This document shows, in pieces, positions 8,898 through 17,406 of a stretch of 64,000 bases of DNA. The stretch covers positions 1 through 64,000 of the forward strand of contig AUJT01000006.1 of the NCBI GenBank assembly GCA_000424365.1, in the 5' to 3' direction. The position numbers and the translations under genes are program-made. The first letter of the stretch is position 1; each line of letters opens with the position of its first letter. Source of the DNA: Lachnospiraceae bacterium NK4A144 (GTDB taxonomy: Bacteria > Bacillota > Clostridia > Lachnospirales > Lachnospiraceae). The notes below the pieces were generated by a model. That model searched no databases. It was not told the DNA's origin and worked only from the letters and a program-made list of their open reading frames with translations.

Positions 8898-10360
8898 TAT
8901 AGAAGTCCCGGTTTTATAAAGAAGTCGTGTTTTGATAATTCTCCATTAAAGAAAGCATCAAAGATGCTGTCTTCGGATTTTTTAGTGTTCTCTTTGGAAT
9001 GAGAGATGCTGATCACAGCTTCTTCGGAATTTATGGATTCCACGGTTACTGTAATGCCGGGATCGATCGTTTCTTTTCCAAAATCGTCATACCATGCAAA
9101 GCCGGGCGTTGACGAATCTGCCGTATCGCCGCGTCTCATATATCCCTCGCCGTCATTTACGAGACGAACCAGTCTCTGGGAATTATGAGTTTCGTCATAG
9201 GTCGGGCTCTGTACATCGTAGCGAAAGATCCTTTCGCCATAGACATCTGTATCTATGGTCGCATCGCAGTGGAGGATACGTACACCGGAGGTTTTTGGTG
9301 TCAGAACAGACTCCATATTTCCATTTGCTGTGTCGTACTGGATAAGGAAATACTCCGATGTGATCGTTTCTGAATCTTTCATATCAGTGTCTCTTGGGAT
9401 CAGTATGCATCCACCGGAAAAAGATGATGAAGGAATCGTATACTCTCCGTCTTCACGACATATCTGAACTTCATCATCGGTGAGCCAGCCGAGCATCAGC
9501 TTTGAAAACTGGGAGTAATCACCTTCCATTTCATCCATCATTTCTGAACCGGCGATCCCGTTCATGGCATCGAAGTCCTCATCTTCACCAACTTTGTAGA
9601 GGTCACGAAGTCCCATGCAGTGTCCCATTTCATGTGCTGCAACCTGAACATAGTATTCGCGGTCACTTTCACTGTTTAAGGGCTGGGCATCATCAATTAT
9701 GTATTTTCCGGGTTGTACACCGTCGATAGAAAAGTCCGGATCATCATACCAGGAGTTTTGTGATCCGTAGAAGTACTCATCAGCGCCGATGATATTAAAG
9801 ATCATGGTGTCTATATATCCGTCATCATCGGAATCAAAATCGGAGAAGTCGATCTCGTCATCGAAAGCTTCCATTACCTCTTCTGCGAGAGGTTCGTAAT
9901 CGTAGGCTTCGACTCCCTCGTAATCACGCATCTTTTTTTTAGCTTTATAAAAATAAACAGATCCGTCGACTTCCAGCTGACCGTAAGAAGAACGGTACAT
10001 CCAGTAAGACAGGCTTTTTTCATTCGCTACGTTAAAGAGAAGATCTTTAATAGCTCTTTTTGACATCATATCAGGATCGCGCTCTGTATCTGCAAATGAA
10101 ATGATAAAGGTCGGGACATTAAGTTTTCCGGTTGATGGAGCATTGGGGGCTTCGAGATCAGTACAGGGACCGTAGACATTTGTTCCATCATGATTGAAAT
10201 TGTAAACTTCTCGTTCAGGCTTTTTATCCGCTCCTGGAAGCGGAGTATCGGATTCTGAGAAAAAGGCCATTATAAGGAAGAGCAGCCAAAGTAAAAATGT
10301 AAAGCCAAAAGAATAAAAACGGAAAGGACGGTGCTTAAGTTGTCCTTTGATAAAATTCAT
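8897..10360 (-). CDS. M6-like secreted zinc metalloprotease
   Basis: The protein has 487 residues, with an N-terminal transmembrane/signal segment (~15-34). The zinc site is HEMGHCMGLRDLY: His243, Glu244 and His247, followed by GLRDL as in the immune-inhibitor-A (M6) group. Just before it, DFDSDDDGYID (~174-184) looks like a calcium-binding EF-hand or dockerin-type loop. The C-terminal ~200 residues look like a beta-rich domain. It should cleave extracellular proteins; the substrate is unknown. GAGG lies 10 bp upstream of the ATG. The stop codon lies inside the shared terminator. Confidence 0.85.
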   Translation of the reverse strand: MNFIKGQLKHRPFRFYSFGFTFLLWLLFLIMAFFSESDTPLPGADKKPEREVYNFNHDGTNVYGPCTDLEAPNAPSTGKLNVPTFIISFADTERDPDMMSKRAIKDLLFNVANEKSLSYWMYRSSYGQLEVDGSVYFYKAKKKMRDYEGVEAYDYEPLAEEVMEAFDDEIDFSDFDSDDDGYIDTMIFNIIGADEYFYGSQNSWYDDPDFSIDGVQPGKYIIDDAQPLNSESDREYYVQVAAHEMGHCMGLRDLYKVGEDEDFDAMNGIAGSEMMDEMEGDYSQFSKLMLGWLTDDEVQICREDGEYTIPSSSFSGGCILIPRDTDMKDSETITSEYFLIQYDTANGNMESVLTPKTSGVRILHCDATIDTDVYGERIFRYDVQSPTYDETHNSQRLVRLVNDGEGYMRRGDTADSSTPGFAWYDDFGKETIDPGITVTVESINSEEAVISISHSKENTKKSEDSIFDAFFNGELSKHDFFIKPGLL

Positions 10361-10408
10361 AGGTAAAAAACCTCATGTTTGCATTATTAGAAAAATGGTT
10401 TTGTTTTC

Positions 10409-10553
10409 GTAACTGTTCACACGTAAACGGAGCATTTACTGCGGAGTTTACGGACAAGAAAGATGAATAGCCATTGGATTTTGCCCATCGCCGCAGGCGA
10501 TTTAATTGGCAAAATCCGTTACGTGAGCGAGCTGAAAGCGAGTGAACAGTAAC
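10409..10553 (+). repeat. 145-bp palindromic MITE-like element, copy 2
   Basis: It starts GTAACTGTTCA and ends TGAACAGTAAC. Flanks are TTGTTTTC and CTGTTTCC (6/8 identical, a decayed or absent duplication). Its first stem reads CGTAAAC/GTTTACG where copy 1 has CGCAACC/GGTTGCG. It faces inverted copy 3 across an 86-bp spacer, between the divergent metalloprotease and zinc-ribbon genes. Confidence 0.85.
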
Positions 10554-10639
10554 CTGTTTCCAATATCCTAGTATATATTTGTATTAAAAAAAATACAATT
10601 AGAAAGATAGATGTGTTATGATGATTAAGAGAAAAATTA

Positions 10640-10780
10640 GTTACTGTTCACTCGCTTGCAGCTCGCGAAAGTAACAGGTTTTGCCCATCGCCTTTGGCGA
10701 TGGGCAAAACCTAATGGCTTTTCAGCACTCATGGTCGTAAACTCCGCAGTAAATGCTCCGTTTACGTTTGAACAGTTACA
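10640..10780 (-). repeat. 141-bp palindromic MITE-like element, copy 3 (inverted)
   Basis: This copy is opposite in orientation to the other three. It is flanked on both sides by AAAAATTA (10632-10639 and 10781-10788), a perfect 8-bp duplication. Its second hairpin is the most complete of the family: GTTTTGCCCATCGCC pairs fully with GGCGATGGGCAAAAC around a 3-base loop. It ends 36 bp before the zinc-ribbon start codon, so it may form part of that mRNA leader. Confidence 0.87.
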
Positions 10781-10816
10781 AAAATTAAACTTAAATAAAA
10801 CAGGGAAATATCATTA

Positions 10817-11611
10817 ATGAATTATACCGATACAAAATGTCCTGCCTGCGGAGCGAAGCTTGCGCTCAAGGTCGGGGACAAGCATGTCAGATGCGAGTAC
10901 TGCGACTCTGTATATGTGGTAAAAGCAGGGGAATTAAAAGAAGCTGGTGAAGCTGAAAAAATCGAAATATCCAGGCTTGAAAGGGAAGCACAGGATAAAA
11001 AGGAGCGTAAAGAAAGTGATACTGATAAGACAATAAGACTGGCACAGGAAGAAATAGAAAGAAATACAAAGAAACTCCCGCCGATAATGTACCCCGGCAG
11101 AGCAATAATGTCGTATTTTATCCCATCTTTACTGGTACTTCGTCTCATAAACGATCTGGTAACAAAGGATCTCGGCCCGGTAAAGATCGTATTTGGAATA
11201 CTGATCGCTTTGTTTTTCTTTATCCTTGTGGATGTGAGCTGTGTTCTTTATGAGAAATATCTGAGGATCATGATAAAGGGCGCAGATGAGCGGCTCCGTA
11301 AGGCAAAGGGAGAGATCATAAGCCGTGCGGAAAATTGTGAGCTTGAGAGAGTTGTGATGGCAGGCCTGAACGGAGATTACAGTGCAGTTGGCGCGGCAGC
11401 GCTGGCAGGAAGTAAAAAGATAAATCCACTGATGATCATCCTTGCGGGGCCATGGCTTTTATTTTATCCGTTTATGGCAACACATGCTGTAAAGACAAAA
11501 AATCCCTATAAGAAAAAGACCGCCAAGTGGCTTCTGATCGTTATATGGCTGATCTTTGCGATCATGTATATGACAATCGTTTCATCAGGTATTAAGGCTC
11601 TGTCTTTCTGA
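10817..11611 (+). CDS. Zinc-ribbon membrane protein of unknown function
   Basis: An N-terminal zinc ribbon (CPACG at 9-13 and CEYC at 27-30) is followed by a charged helical segment (~40-95). Two or more membrane segments lie near 100-150, and a hydrophobic C-terminus (~200-262) has further segments. No enzyme motif was seen. It precedes two other zinc-ribbon genes, which suggests a shared membrane-associated role. Its own terminator separates it from the SPFH gene. A weak ribosome site (CAGGGAAAT) precedes the ATG. Confidence 0.7.
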   Translation: MNYTDTKCPACGAKLALKVGDKHVRCEYCDSVYVVKAGELKEAGEAEKIEISRLEREAQDKKERKESDTDKTIRLAQEEIERNTKKLPPIMYPGRAIMSYFIPSLLVLRLINDLVTKDLGPVKIVFGILIALFFFILVDVSCVLYEKYLRIMIKGADERLRKAKGEIISRAENCELERVVMAGLNGDYSAVGAAALAGSKKINPLMIILAGPWLLFYPFMATHAVKTKNPYKKKTAKWLLIVIWLIFAIMYMTIVSSGIKALSF

Positions 11612-11645
11612 TATAATCCATAAGTCGGAAAGCAGAGCCTTTTTC
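11594..11645 (+). terminator. Terminator overlapping the end of the zinc-ribbon gene
   Basis: AAGGCTCTG, CTTTC and GA pair with the downstream TCGGAAAGCAGAGCCTT, and T5 follows. The left arm includes the last codons and the stop at 11611. Confidence 0.8.
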
Positions 11646-11713
11646 TTTGTTACTTTACGTAAAAGGAATAGCGTGCGGTATTACACATATTTAAAGGAGA
11701 TACCGACGTAAAA

Positions 11714-11741
11714 TTGAACATCTGAAAAGTTCAAATATAAA
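11714..11741 (+). promoter_or_regulatory. Promoter upstream of the SPFH gene
   Basis: TTGAAC (11714-11719) and TATAAA (11736-11741) are separated by 16 bp. TTGAAC and GTTCAA around it form a short inverted repeat that could be an operator. Confidence 0.45.
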
Positions 11742-11837
11742 GGCGTCTGTGATAGAATCAAGAAAGAAATGAAAATGAGTGGAGCAGGGAATCATACTGT
11801 CATTTTCTAAACAAAAGAGGAAGGGAAGGTATTAGAT

Positions 11838-13166
11838 ATGGGACTTATCAGAGCAGCAATGAATGCAGCCGGAAGTGTTCTTGGCGATCAGTGGAAGGAG
11901 TACTTTTACTGTGATGCCATCGATGAGAGCGTACTTGTTGTAAAGGGAAAGAAGAGGACGTCAAATAAGCGTCAGACTTCCAACACAAAGGGCGAAGACA
12001 ACATCATTACAAACGGATCAGTTGTCGCTATTAATGAAGGTCAGTGTATGCTGATCGTTGATCAGGGTAAAGTTGCGGAGGTTTGCGCAGAGCCCGGTGA
12101 GTTTGTATATGATACATCTACAGAGCCTTCTGTATTTTCAGGAAGTCTCGGAGATTCCATCGCACAGTCCTTTAAGAATGTAGGACGCCGTTTCACCTTT
12201 GGCGGAGATGCTCCGAAGGATCAGAGAGTTTACTTCGTTAATACAAAGGAGATCATTGGCAATAAGTACGGAACAGCAAATCCGGTTCCGTTCCGTGTGA
12301 TCGATCAGAATATCGGCCTCGATATGGATATCGCCATCAAGTGTTTTGGTGAGTATTCCTACAAGATCGTGGATCCGGTACTTTTCTACACAAATGTCTG
12401 CGGCAACGTAGTTGATGAGTATGAGAGATCAGAAATTGATTCTCAGCTGAAGACCGAGCTTCTTACAGCGCTTCAGCCTGCATTTGGTAAGCTTTCAGCA
12501 CAGGGCATCCGTTACAGTGCACTTCCTGGTTCTACTCAGGAGATCGCAGATGCGCTTAATGAAGTGCTCACAGCAAAGTGGAGAAATCAGAGAGGTCTTG
12601 CCGTTGCATCCTTCGGCGTATCATCTGTAAAGGCATCTGAAGAAGATGAGAAGATGATCAAGACTGCTCAGATGAATGCTATCAACAGAAATCCTGGAAT
12701 GGCAGCAGCTACACTGGTATCCGCTCAGGCAGATGCTATGAAGGCAGCAGCATCAAACGAGCATGCAGGAGCTATGTTTGGATTTGCAGGAATGAACATG
12801 GCTCAGCAGGCAGGCGGAATGAACGCAGGAAATCTGTTTGCTATGGATCAGCAGGCAGGCGGTCAGACACAGCCTATCAATAATGGTGGTTTTGGAAATA
12901 TGCAGCCCCAGCAGGCAGCACCGAATGGCGCAGGTTTCGGAAACATGCAGCCTCAGCAGGCTCCGGCACAGCAGGCAGCTCCGACAGCAGGTACTGCAGG
13001 CGGATGGATCTGTCCTACCTGCGGTCAGGAAAATACTACTAATTTCTGTTCAGGATGCGGAACAAAGAAGCCGGAACAGCCGGTAAAGGCTGACTGGTTC
13101 TGCCCGGACTGCGGTACAAAAAATGAGGGTAAGTTCTGCACTAACTGCGGACATCCGAAGCCGTGA
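11838..13166 (+). CDS. SPFH/Band-7 domain protein with two C-terminal zinc ribbons (YdjI-like)
   Basis: The N-terminal ~300 residues match the SPFH (virion-core/YdjI) type: YFVNTKEIIGNKYGT, the FGEYSYKI strand, and a conserved DSQLKTELLTALQPA helix. A Gln/Ala/Gly-rich linker (~310-390) follows. Two rubredoxin-like ribbons end the protein, CPTCGQ..FCSGCG and CPDCGT..FCTNCG. In Bacillus subtilis YdjI belongs to the YdjGHI membrane complex that recruits the stress protein PspA. A similar scaffold role at the membrane is an inference. The next gene is the YdjG-like partner 33 bp downstream. Confidence 0.85.
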   Translation: MGLIRAAMNAAGSVLGDQWKEYFYCDAIDESVLVVKGKKRTSNKRQTSNTKGEDNIITNGSVVAINEGQCMLIVDQGKVAEVCAEPGEFVYDTSTEPSVFSGSLGDSIAQSFKNVGRRFTFGGDAPKDQRVYFVNTKEIIGNKYGTANPVPFRVIDQNIGLDMDIAIKCFGEYSYKIVDPVLFYTNVCGNVVDEYERSEIDSQLKTELLTALQPAFGKLSAQGIRYSALPGSTQEIADALNEVLTAKWRNQRGLAVASFGVSSVKASEEDEKMIKTAQMNAINRNPGMAAATLVSAQADAMKAAASNEHAGAMFGFAGMNMAQQAGGMNAGNLFAMDQQAGGQTQPINNGGFGNMQPQQAAPNGAGFGNMQPQQAPAQQAAPTAGTAGGWICPTCGQENTTNFCSGCGTKKPEQPVKADWFCPDCGTKNEGKFCTNCGHPKP

Positions 13167-13199
13167 GAAAGCTGAAACCAGCAGAAAGGAACAGATTGA

Positions 13200-14498
13200 A
13201 TGTCTGACATTATAAATTTCAAATGTCCGGCCTGTGGCGCGCCGATCTCCTACAAAGGAGAGTCGGCGGGCCTTACCTGTGATTATTGCAACAGCACGTT
13301 CAATATGGAGCAGGTAAAGGCAGCGGAAGCCGCTGAAAAGATCTCGGCGGAATCATCCGATATGACCTGGACGGAGCCCACGCAGGATCTGATCCGTGAC
13401 GAAAACGGAAAGATGGAGGGATTTTTGTGCCCGTCCTGTGGTGCGGAGATCATCGCTGATGAGTCTCTGGGTGCAACTGAGTGCCCGTACTGCGGAAATA
13501 AGGCTGTTGTGCCGCACGCATTTGACGGCATGTACAGACCAGATGTAATGATCCCGTTTAAGCTCAATAAGGAGCGCGCTCAGGAAGCTCTGAAAAATTT
13601 CTATAAGGGAAAGAAGCTTTTGCCTAACGGTTTTGCTGACGGAAACCGTATGAAAGAGATACAGGGCGTATATGTACCTTTCTGGCTCATGAGCTGTGAG
13701 GCAGAGGGTGATGCGAGCTTTGAGGGTGTAAATACCGAGACTCGTGAAAGCGGAAAAAAGCGCTATACAAAAGAGAAGCATTATCTGGCACATCGTCATG
13801 GAAAGATGCAGTTTAATCGTATCCCGGCAGACGGCTCAAAAGCCATGGATGACGAATACATGGACGGACTGGAGCCCTTTAACTACAACGATCTGGTGGA
13901 ATATGATGATGCATATTTCTCAGGTTATCTGGCAAACAGATATGATGTTTCTGCGGAGGAAGTGCAGGAGCGCATAAATGTCAGAGTAGAAAACAGCGTG
14001 GTATCTGAACTTGAGCGAACCGTAAAAGGTTATGATTCAGTTAATCACAAGGATCATACCGTGAGGTTTAACAGCGACAAAATAGAATATGCCATGTTAC
14101 CGGTGTGGATGCTGACAACCAAGTTTCAGGATGTAAAGTACAGCTTTGCCATGAACGGTCAGACCGGAAAGATCTCCGGAAAGCTGCCGGTAGATATGGG
14201 TAAATATTGGAAATATCTTCTCTCAACGTCACTCATATGTTTCCTTATAGCTCAGGCACTTATCGCTATATTTGGCGGAAGTGATGGTTTCTCGCTTTTA
14301 GTAGAGCTGGTAGTGCTTTTAGTCAGCGGATTTATAGGTTTTGGATACGCAAGTGGTCTGAAAAAAGCTATGAGTACCGCGGAAACGGCGATGGAAGCAG
14401 GAACTTATCTGGATACAGGCTCAGTAAAGATCATGCAGAAATCAGATACGTTTATGTTTGAGAAACACTGGGAAGAAGATATAAAAAGCAACAAATGA
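13200..14498 (+). CDS. TFIIB-type zinc-ribbon membrane protein (YdjG-like)
   Basis: It has two N-terminal zinc ribbons, CPACGAP..CDYC (residues ~9-30) and CPSCGAE..CPYCG (~76-100). A soluble domain follows (PFWLMSCEAEG, then LPVWMLTTKF), with two transmembrane segments at ~340-385 (SLICFLIAQALIAIF and VVLLVSGFIGFGYA). This layout matches YdjG of Bacillus subtilis, sometimes annotated as a primosomal or replication protein because of the ribbon. With the SPFH gene it forms a two-gene unit. No pspA-like or TPM-domain gene is next to it. The AAAGGAACAG ribosome site precedes the ATG. Confidence 0.8.
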   Translation: MSDIINFKCPACGAPISYKGESAGLTCDYCNSTFNMEQVKAAEAAEKISAESSDMTWTEPTQDLIRDENGKMEGFLCPSCGAEIIADESLGATECPYCGNKAVVPHAFDGMYRPDVMIPFKLNKERAQEALKNFYKGKKLLPNGFADGNRMKEIQGVYVPFWLMSCEAEGDASFEGVNTETRESGKKRYTKEKHYLAHRHGKMQFNRIPADGSKAMDDEYMDGLEPFNYNDLVEYDDAYFSGYLANRYDVSAEEVQERINVRVENSVVSELERTVKGYDSVNHKDHTVRFNSDKIEYAMLPVWMLTTKFQDVKYSFAMNGQTGKISGKLPVDMGKYWKYLLSTSLICFLIAQALIAIFGGSDGFSLLVELVVLLVSGFIGFGYASGLKKAMSTAETAMEAGTYLDTGSVKIMQKSDTFMFEKHWEEDIKSNK

Positions 14499-14517
14499 TT
14501 GAAAGGAAGTACAAGCT

Positions 14518-15018
14518 ATGCCCAGGATCATTCTCCACGAACCCGAGATACCATTTAACACGGGAAACATCGGACGTACATGTCTGAATGCAGGAGCAAG
14601 CCTGCATCTCATCGAGCCTTTAGGATTTTTTCTCGATGATAAGCATCTGAAAAGAGCCGGTATGGACTACTGGCATCAGGTAGATGTGACAAGATATGTA
14701 AGCTACGAGGATTTCCTTCAGAAGCATCCCGGATCAAAGATCTGGTATGCTACGACAAAGGCGCATCAGTGCTACAGTGATGTGAAATTTTCACCGGATG
14801 ATTTCATCATGTTTGGTAAGGAGAGCGGTGGAATACCGGAGGAGATCCTGGTAGATCACGAAGATACGTGCATCAGGATACCGATGATGGAAAATTGCAG
14901 ATCGCTGAATCTTTGCAATTCAGTCGCAATAGTCCTTTATGAAGCACTCAGACAAAATAACTTCCCAGGACTTGAGCAGAACGGAAATCTGCATCGACTG
15001 ACCTGGGAAGAAAAATAA
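14518..15018 (+). CDS. trmL: tRNA (cytidine/uridine-34 2'-O)-methyltransferase TrmL
   Basis: The protein has 166 residues, the usual length for this small SpoU/SPOUT enzyme. The trefoil-knot motifs are present: EPEIPFNTGNIGRTC at the start, FGKESGGIPEEIL in the middle, and IPM then RSLNLCNSVAIVLYEALRQ at the end. The enzyme methylates the wobble ribose of tRNA-Leu isoacceptors using S-adenosylmethionine. GAAAGGAAG precedes the ATG. The gene follows the zinc-ribbon operon with 19 bp between and converges on folC. Confidence 0.93.
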   Translation: MPRIILHEPEIPFNTGNIGRTCLNAGASLHLIEPLGFFLDDKHLKRAGMDYWHQVDVTRYVSYEDFLQKHPGSKIWYATTKAHQCYSDVKFSPDDFIMFGKESGGIPEEILVDHEDTCIRIPMMENCRSLNLCNSVAIVLYEALRQNNFPGLEQNGNLHRLTWEEK

Positions 15019-15021
15019 TTG

Positions 15022-16359
15022 TTACTTAAGGATTTCTCTGACTACACCAACATAGTAGAGAGAACCAAAAACGCATATCACGTCAGTATCAGCCGCTCTC
15101 TCAAGGGCGGCTTTTACTGCCTCATCAATGGAAGCGCAGGGGACAGCCTCTGCGCCTTTTTCTTTAAGAAAAGCAGCGAGATCTTCTGCGGAAAGAGCTC
15201 TTGGTGAATCAGGTGTCACGGTGAAAAATGTCTTTGCGATCGGAAGAACGTGATCCATCATCTGTGCATAGTCTTTGTCACTGAGAACACCTGCGACAAA
15301 GATTATCTTCTGTCCCGGGAAATACTGCTCAAGGCTCATCCTTAGAACGATGGTTCCTTCCTCGTTGTGGCTGCCGTCAACAAAAACGGCCGGAGAACGG
15401 TGAAGGAGTTCAAAACGTCCCGGCCACTCAGTTAAGGAAAGACCGCGGCGGATATCATTATCGCCGATGTTCCATCCTTTCTTTCGGAGAAGGAGAGATG
15501 CCTGCAGCGCAATAGAAGCATTGTTTATCTGATATCTGCCGAGGAGACTTATGTGCAGATCATTCCAATTATCTGATGAGTTCGGAAGTGTCAGATCAAA
15601 AGTCTGACCGTCGAGACTCTTTTCCTTCACATCTTCAGGAAGTGAAGCTATGGTGAGATTCGCTCTGTGTCCCGCAGCTGCGTTTCTAAATACGTGCAGC
15701 ACATCATCATCTGCAGGATATACGAGTACATCACCATTTTCTTTGATGATACCGGCCTTTTCTGCGGCGATCGCAGGCAGCGTATCGCCGAGGATCATTG
15801 TATGATCGAGACTTATGGTCGTAATGACGGAAAGCTCGGATGCAGGTATCACATTTGTGGCATCCAGTCTGCCTCCGAGTCCTACTTCCAGTACCACGAT
15901 ATCGCATTCTTTCTCAAGGAAATAGAGGAAAGAAATGGCAGTCGTGATCTCAAACTGGGAAGGATACTGAATATTATCGGCTTTCATTGACTCTGCTGCT
16001 TCACGGACACGGGTTGCGAGGCGGGATAGGTCTTCTTCTGATATCTCCTTTTCTATGAGAGTTCCGTTTTCTTTCCATCCGATCTGTACCCGCTCGGTGT
16101 AACGCACGAGATAGGGAGATGTGTAGAAACCGACTCTGTATCCTGCTTCGCGGAGGATCGTATTCAGAAAAGCGGAGGTGGAACCCTTTCCGTTTGTACC
16201 TGCGATATGCACGAAGCGGAGATCATTCTGGGGATCTCCCAGACGGTGCATGAGCTCCGTGATGCTCACGAGATTGTAGGGTTCGGTTCCGTTAACGATG
16301 CTTGTTGGCGAAAAAAATGGAATACTGTTTATATAATCCATTGTTTCCTGGTAATTCAT
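15022..16359 (-). CDS. folC: Folylpolyglutamate synthase / dihydrofolate synthase
   Basis: FolC adds glutamate to folates and often to dihydropteroate. The P-loop HIAGTNGKGSTSAFL, the YTSPYLVRYTERVQI segment, LEVGLGGRLDATN and the DGSHNEEG motif of the C-terminal domain are all present. The ATG at 16359 is chosen because AAAGGA lies 8 bp upstream and because the protein then starts MNYQETMDYINSIP like its homologues; the longer frame to 16443 has no support. It lies 70 bp downstream of folT on the same strand and so probably shares the THF riboswitch control. Confidence 0.92.
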   Translation of the reverse strand: MNYQETMDYINSIPFFSPTSIVNGTEPYNLVSITELMHRLGDPQNDLRFVHIAGTNGKGSTSAFLNTILREAGYRVGFYTSPYLVRYTERVQIGWKENGTLIEKEISEEDLSRLATRVREAAESMKADNIQYPSQFEITTAISFLYFLEKECDIVVLEVGLGGRLDATNVIPASELSVITTISLDHTMILGDTLPAIAAEKAGIIKENGDVLVYPADDDVLHVFRNAAAGHRANLTIASLPEDVKEKSLDGQTFDLTLPNSSDNWNDLHISLLGRYQINNASIALQASLLLRKKGWNIGDNDIRRGLSLTEWPGRFELLHRSPAVFVDGSHNEEGTIVLRMSLEQYFPGQKIIFVAGVLSDKDYAQMMDHVLPIAKTFFTVTPDSPRALSAEDLAAFLKEKGAEAVPCASIDEAVKAALERAADTDVICVFGSLYYVGVVREILK

Positions 16360-16378
16360 GAATACGATCCTTTCATAT

Positions 16379-16400
16379 GATGTTAGGGTCAAAAGGTCAA
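16379..16400 (+). repeat. Recurring GATGTAAGGGTCAAAAGG-type motif
   Basis: GATGTTAGGGTCAAAAGG then TCAA lies between folT and folC. The same motif is at 63418-63439, in both arms of the terminator at 8856-8892, and in part at 51555-51570. Confidence 0.6.
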
Positions 16401-16429
16401 TATGGGTGAAGCTGATATTGAAACCTCTA

Positions 16430-16984
16430 TTAGAGGGATTCACTGGTTGCAGAACTATTTACAGAAAAACGTGATACCGGTTTAAGGATAGCTGTGAGAA
16501 GTATCACATTGACCGGGATCATGATAAAGATCTTAAGCGCGCGAGCTGTTATGGATGCGATAAAGCCCTTTCCATACAGGATAGAAAGCCAGAGTGAATT
16601 GAGTATAAGGCTCACTATAACTGCATTGATAAGCTCGGCTGCGATTATACGGATTATGAAATTCTTTGTGGAAAATGCAGATGAGCTATTATCCTTCCGG
16701 TGTAGCATTATACCGTAGATCAGACCGCTTACGGCGCCTGAAATGGTGAAGCCCGGGAAATACGGACCGGTAGGTTTTGCGATGAAACCTCCGATGTCAG
16801 TAAGGATACCGACAATGGCAGCTATGCCGGGACCGAATAATGCTCCGGCAGCGGCGATGGGGATAGATGAGAAACGGATCTCGATAAGGTTTGTTATCGG
16901 AATCTTAAAGAATCCGGCAACAATGCCAATCGCTGTAAGCAGCGCAGCGGCGGTTAAGACTTTTGTTTTACGTAAATTAGACAT
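16430..16984 (-). CDS. folT: Folate ECF transporter S component
   Basis: The protein has 184 residues and six predicted membrane segments. The sequence TNLIEIRFSSIPIAAAGALF, the GPGIAAIVGILTDIGGFI loop and PTGPYFPGFTISGAVSGLIYG match the FolT family of substrate-binding subunits, which work with the shared EcfA/A'/T energising module encoded elsewhere. The ATG at 16984 follows a perfect AAAGGAGG with 6 bp spacing; the frame extends upstream only through the leader RNA. folC follows in the same operon. Confidence 0.92.
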   Translation of the reverse strand: MSNLRKTKVLTAAALLTAIGIVAGFFKIPITNLIEIRFSSIPIAAAGALFGPGIAAIVGILTDIGGFIAKPTGPYFPGFTISGAVSGLIYGIMLHRKDNSSSAFSTKNFIIRIIAAELINAVIVSLILNSLWLSILYGKGFIASITARALKIFIMIPVNVILLTAILKPVSRFSVNSSATSESL

Positions 16985-17044
16985 AAAAAACCTCCTTTGC
17001 GTGCAGCGTAACCTGATACCGCATCTGGAGGTACAATTCCGAAT

Positions 17045-17171
17045 GCAGCAGCGGGATGCGGTCGTGGAATCGCAGGCAAATGCCTTTCGTCCCTGTGTCA
17101 ACTCCCTGTACACCGGGCACTGTGGAAGCACTAAATGATAGTGCTTATCAACGCTCCAAAACCTACTCTGC
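17045..17171 (-). promoter_or_regulatory. THF (tetrahydrofolate) riboswitch in the folT-folC leader
   Basis: Read on the minus strand, the leader holds GCAGAGUAGG, then GCGUUGAUAAG, a GACGAA loop and a closing GCAUCCCGCUGC. These line up in order with the THF aptamer landmarks GGAGAGUAG, GCGUUAAG, ACGAA and GCAUCCGCUCC. The terminal GCAG/CUGC helix can close. Position before folT-folC fits. Downstream, the complement of 17027-17032 (ACCUCC) can pair with the ribosome site (complement of 16991-16996), while GAUGCGG (complement of 17019-17025) can instead pair with CCGCAUC in the aptamer 3' end (complement of 17055-17061). That is a translational OFF switch on ligand binding. The aptamer match was made by eye. 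Confidence 0.72.
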
Positions 17172-17220
17172 GTTTACTGTGGTTTACGTCAGTGCGATAA
17201 AGCATCGACGTACGCACCCT

Positions 17221-17249
17221 ATAATAGACGTATCGAATGAAAATATCAA
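17221..17249 (-). promoter_or_regulatory. Promoter of the folT-folC operon
   Basis: On the minus strand TTGATA (17244-17249) and TATTAT (17221-17226) are separated by exactly 17 bp. Transcription would start just before the THF riboswitch. Confidence 0.8.
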
Positions 17250-17406
17250 CTGAATAAGTATTTTTTTCAATACAATTCGGATTGTTTGTACAAAGTACTG
17301 TATAATTAGAGAAAAATATGTGATGTTTTTAGTAACTGTGTTTACTGGCGCTTGGTATAACTGTTCAGAACAGCATATTTAGTTATTATTTGATCTGGAG
17401 ACTTGG

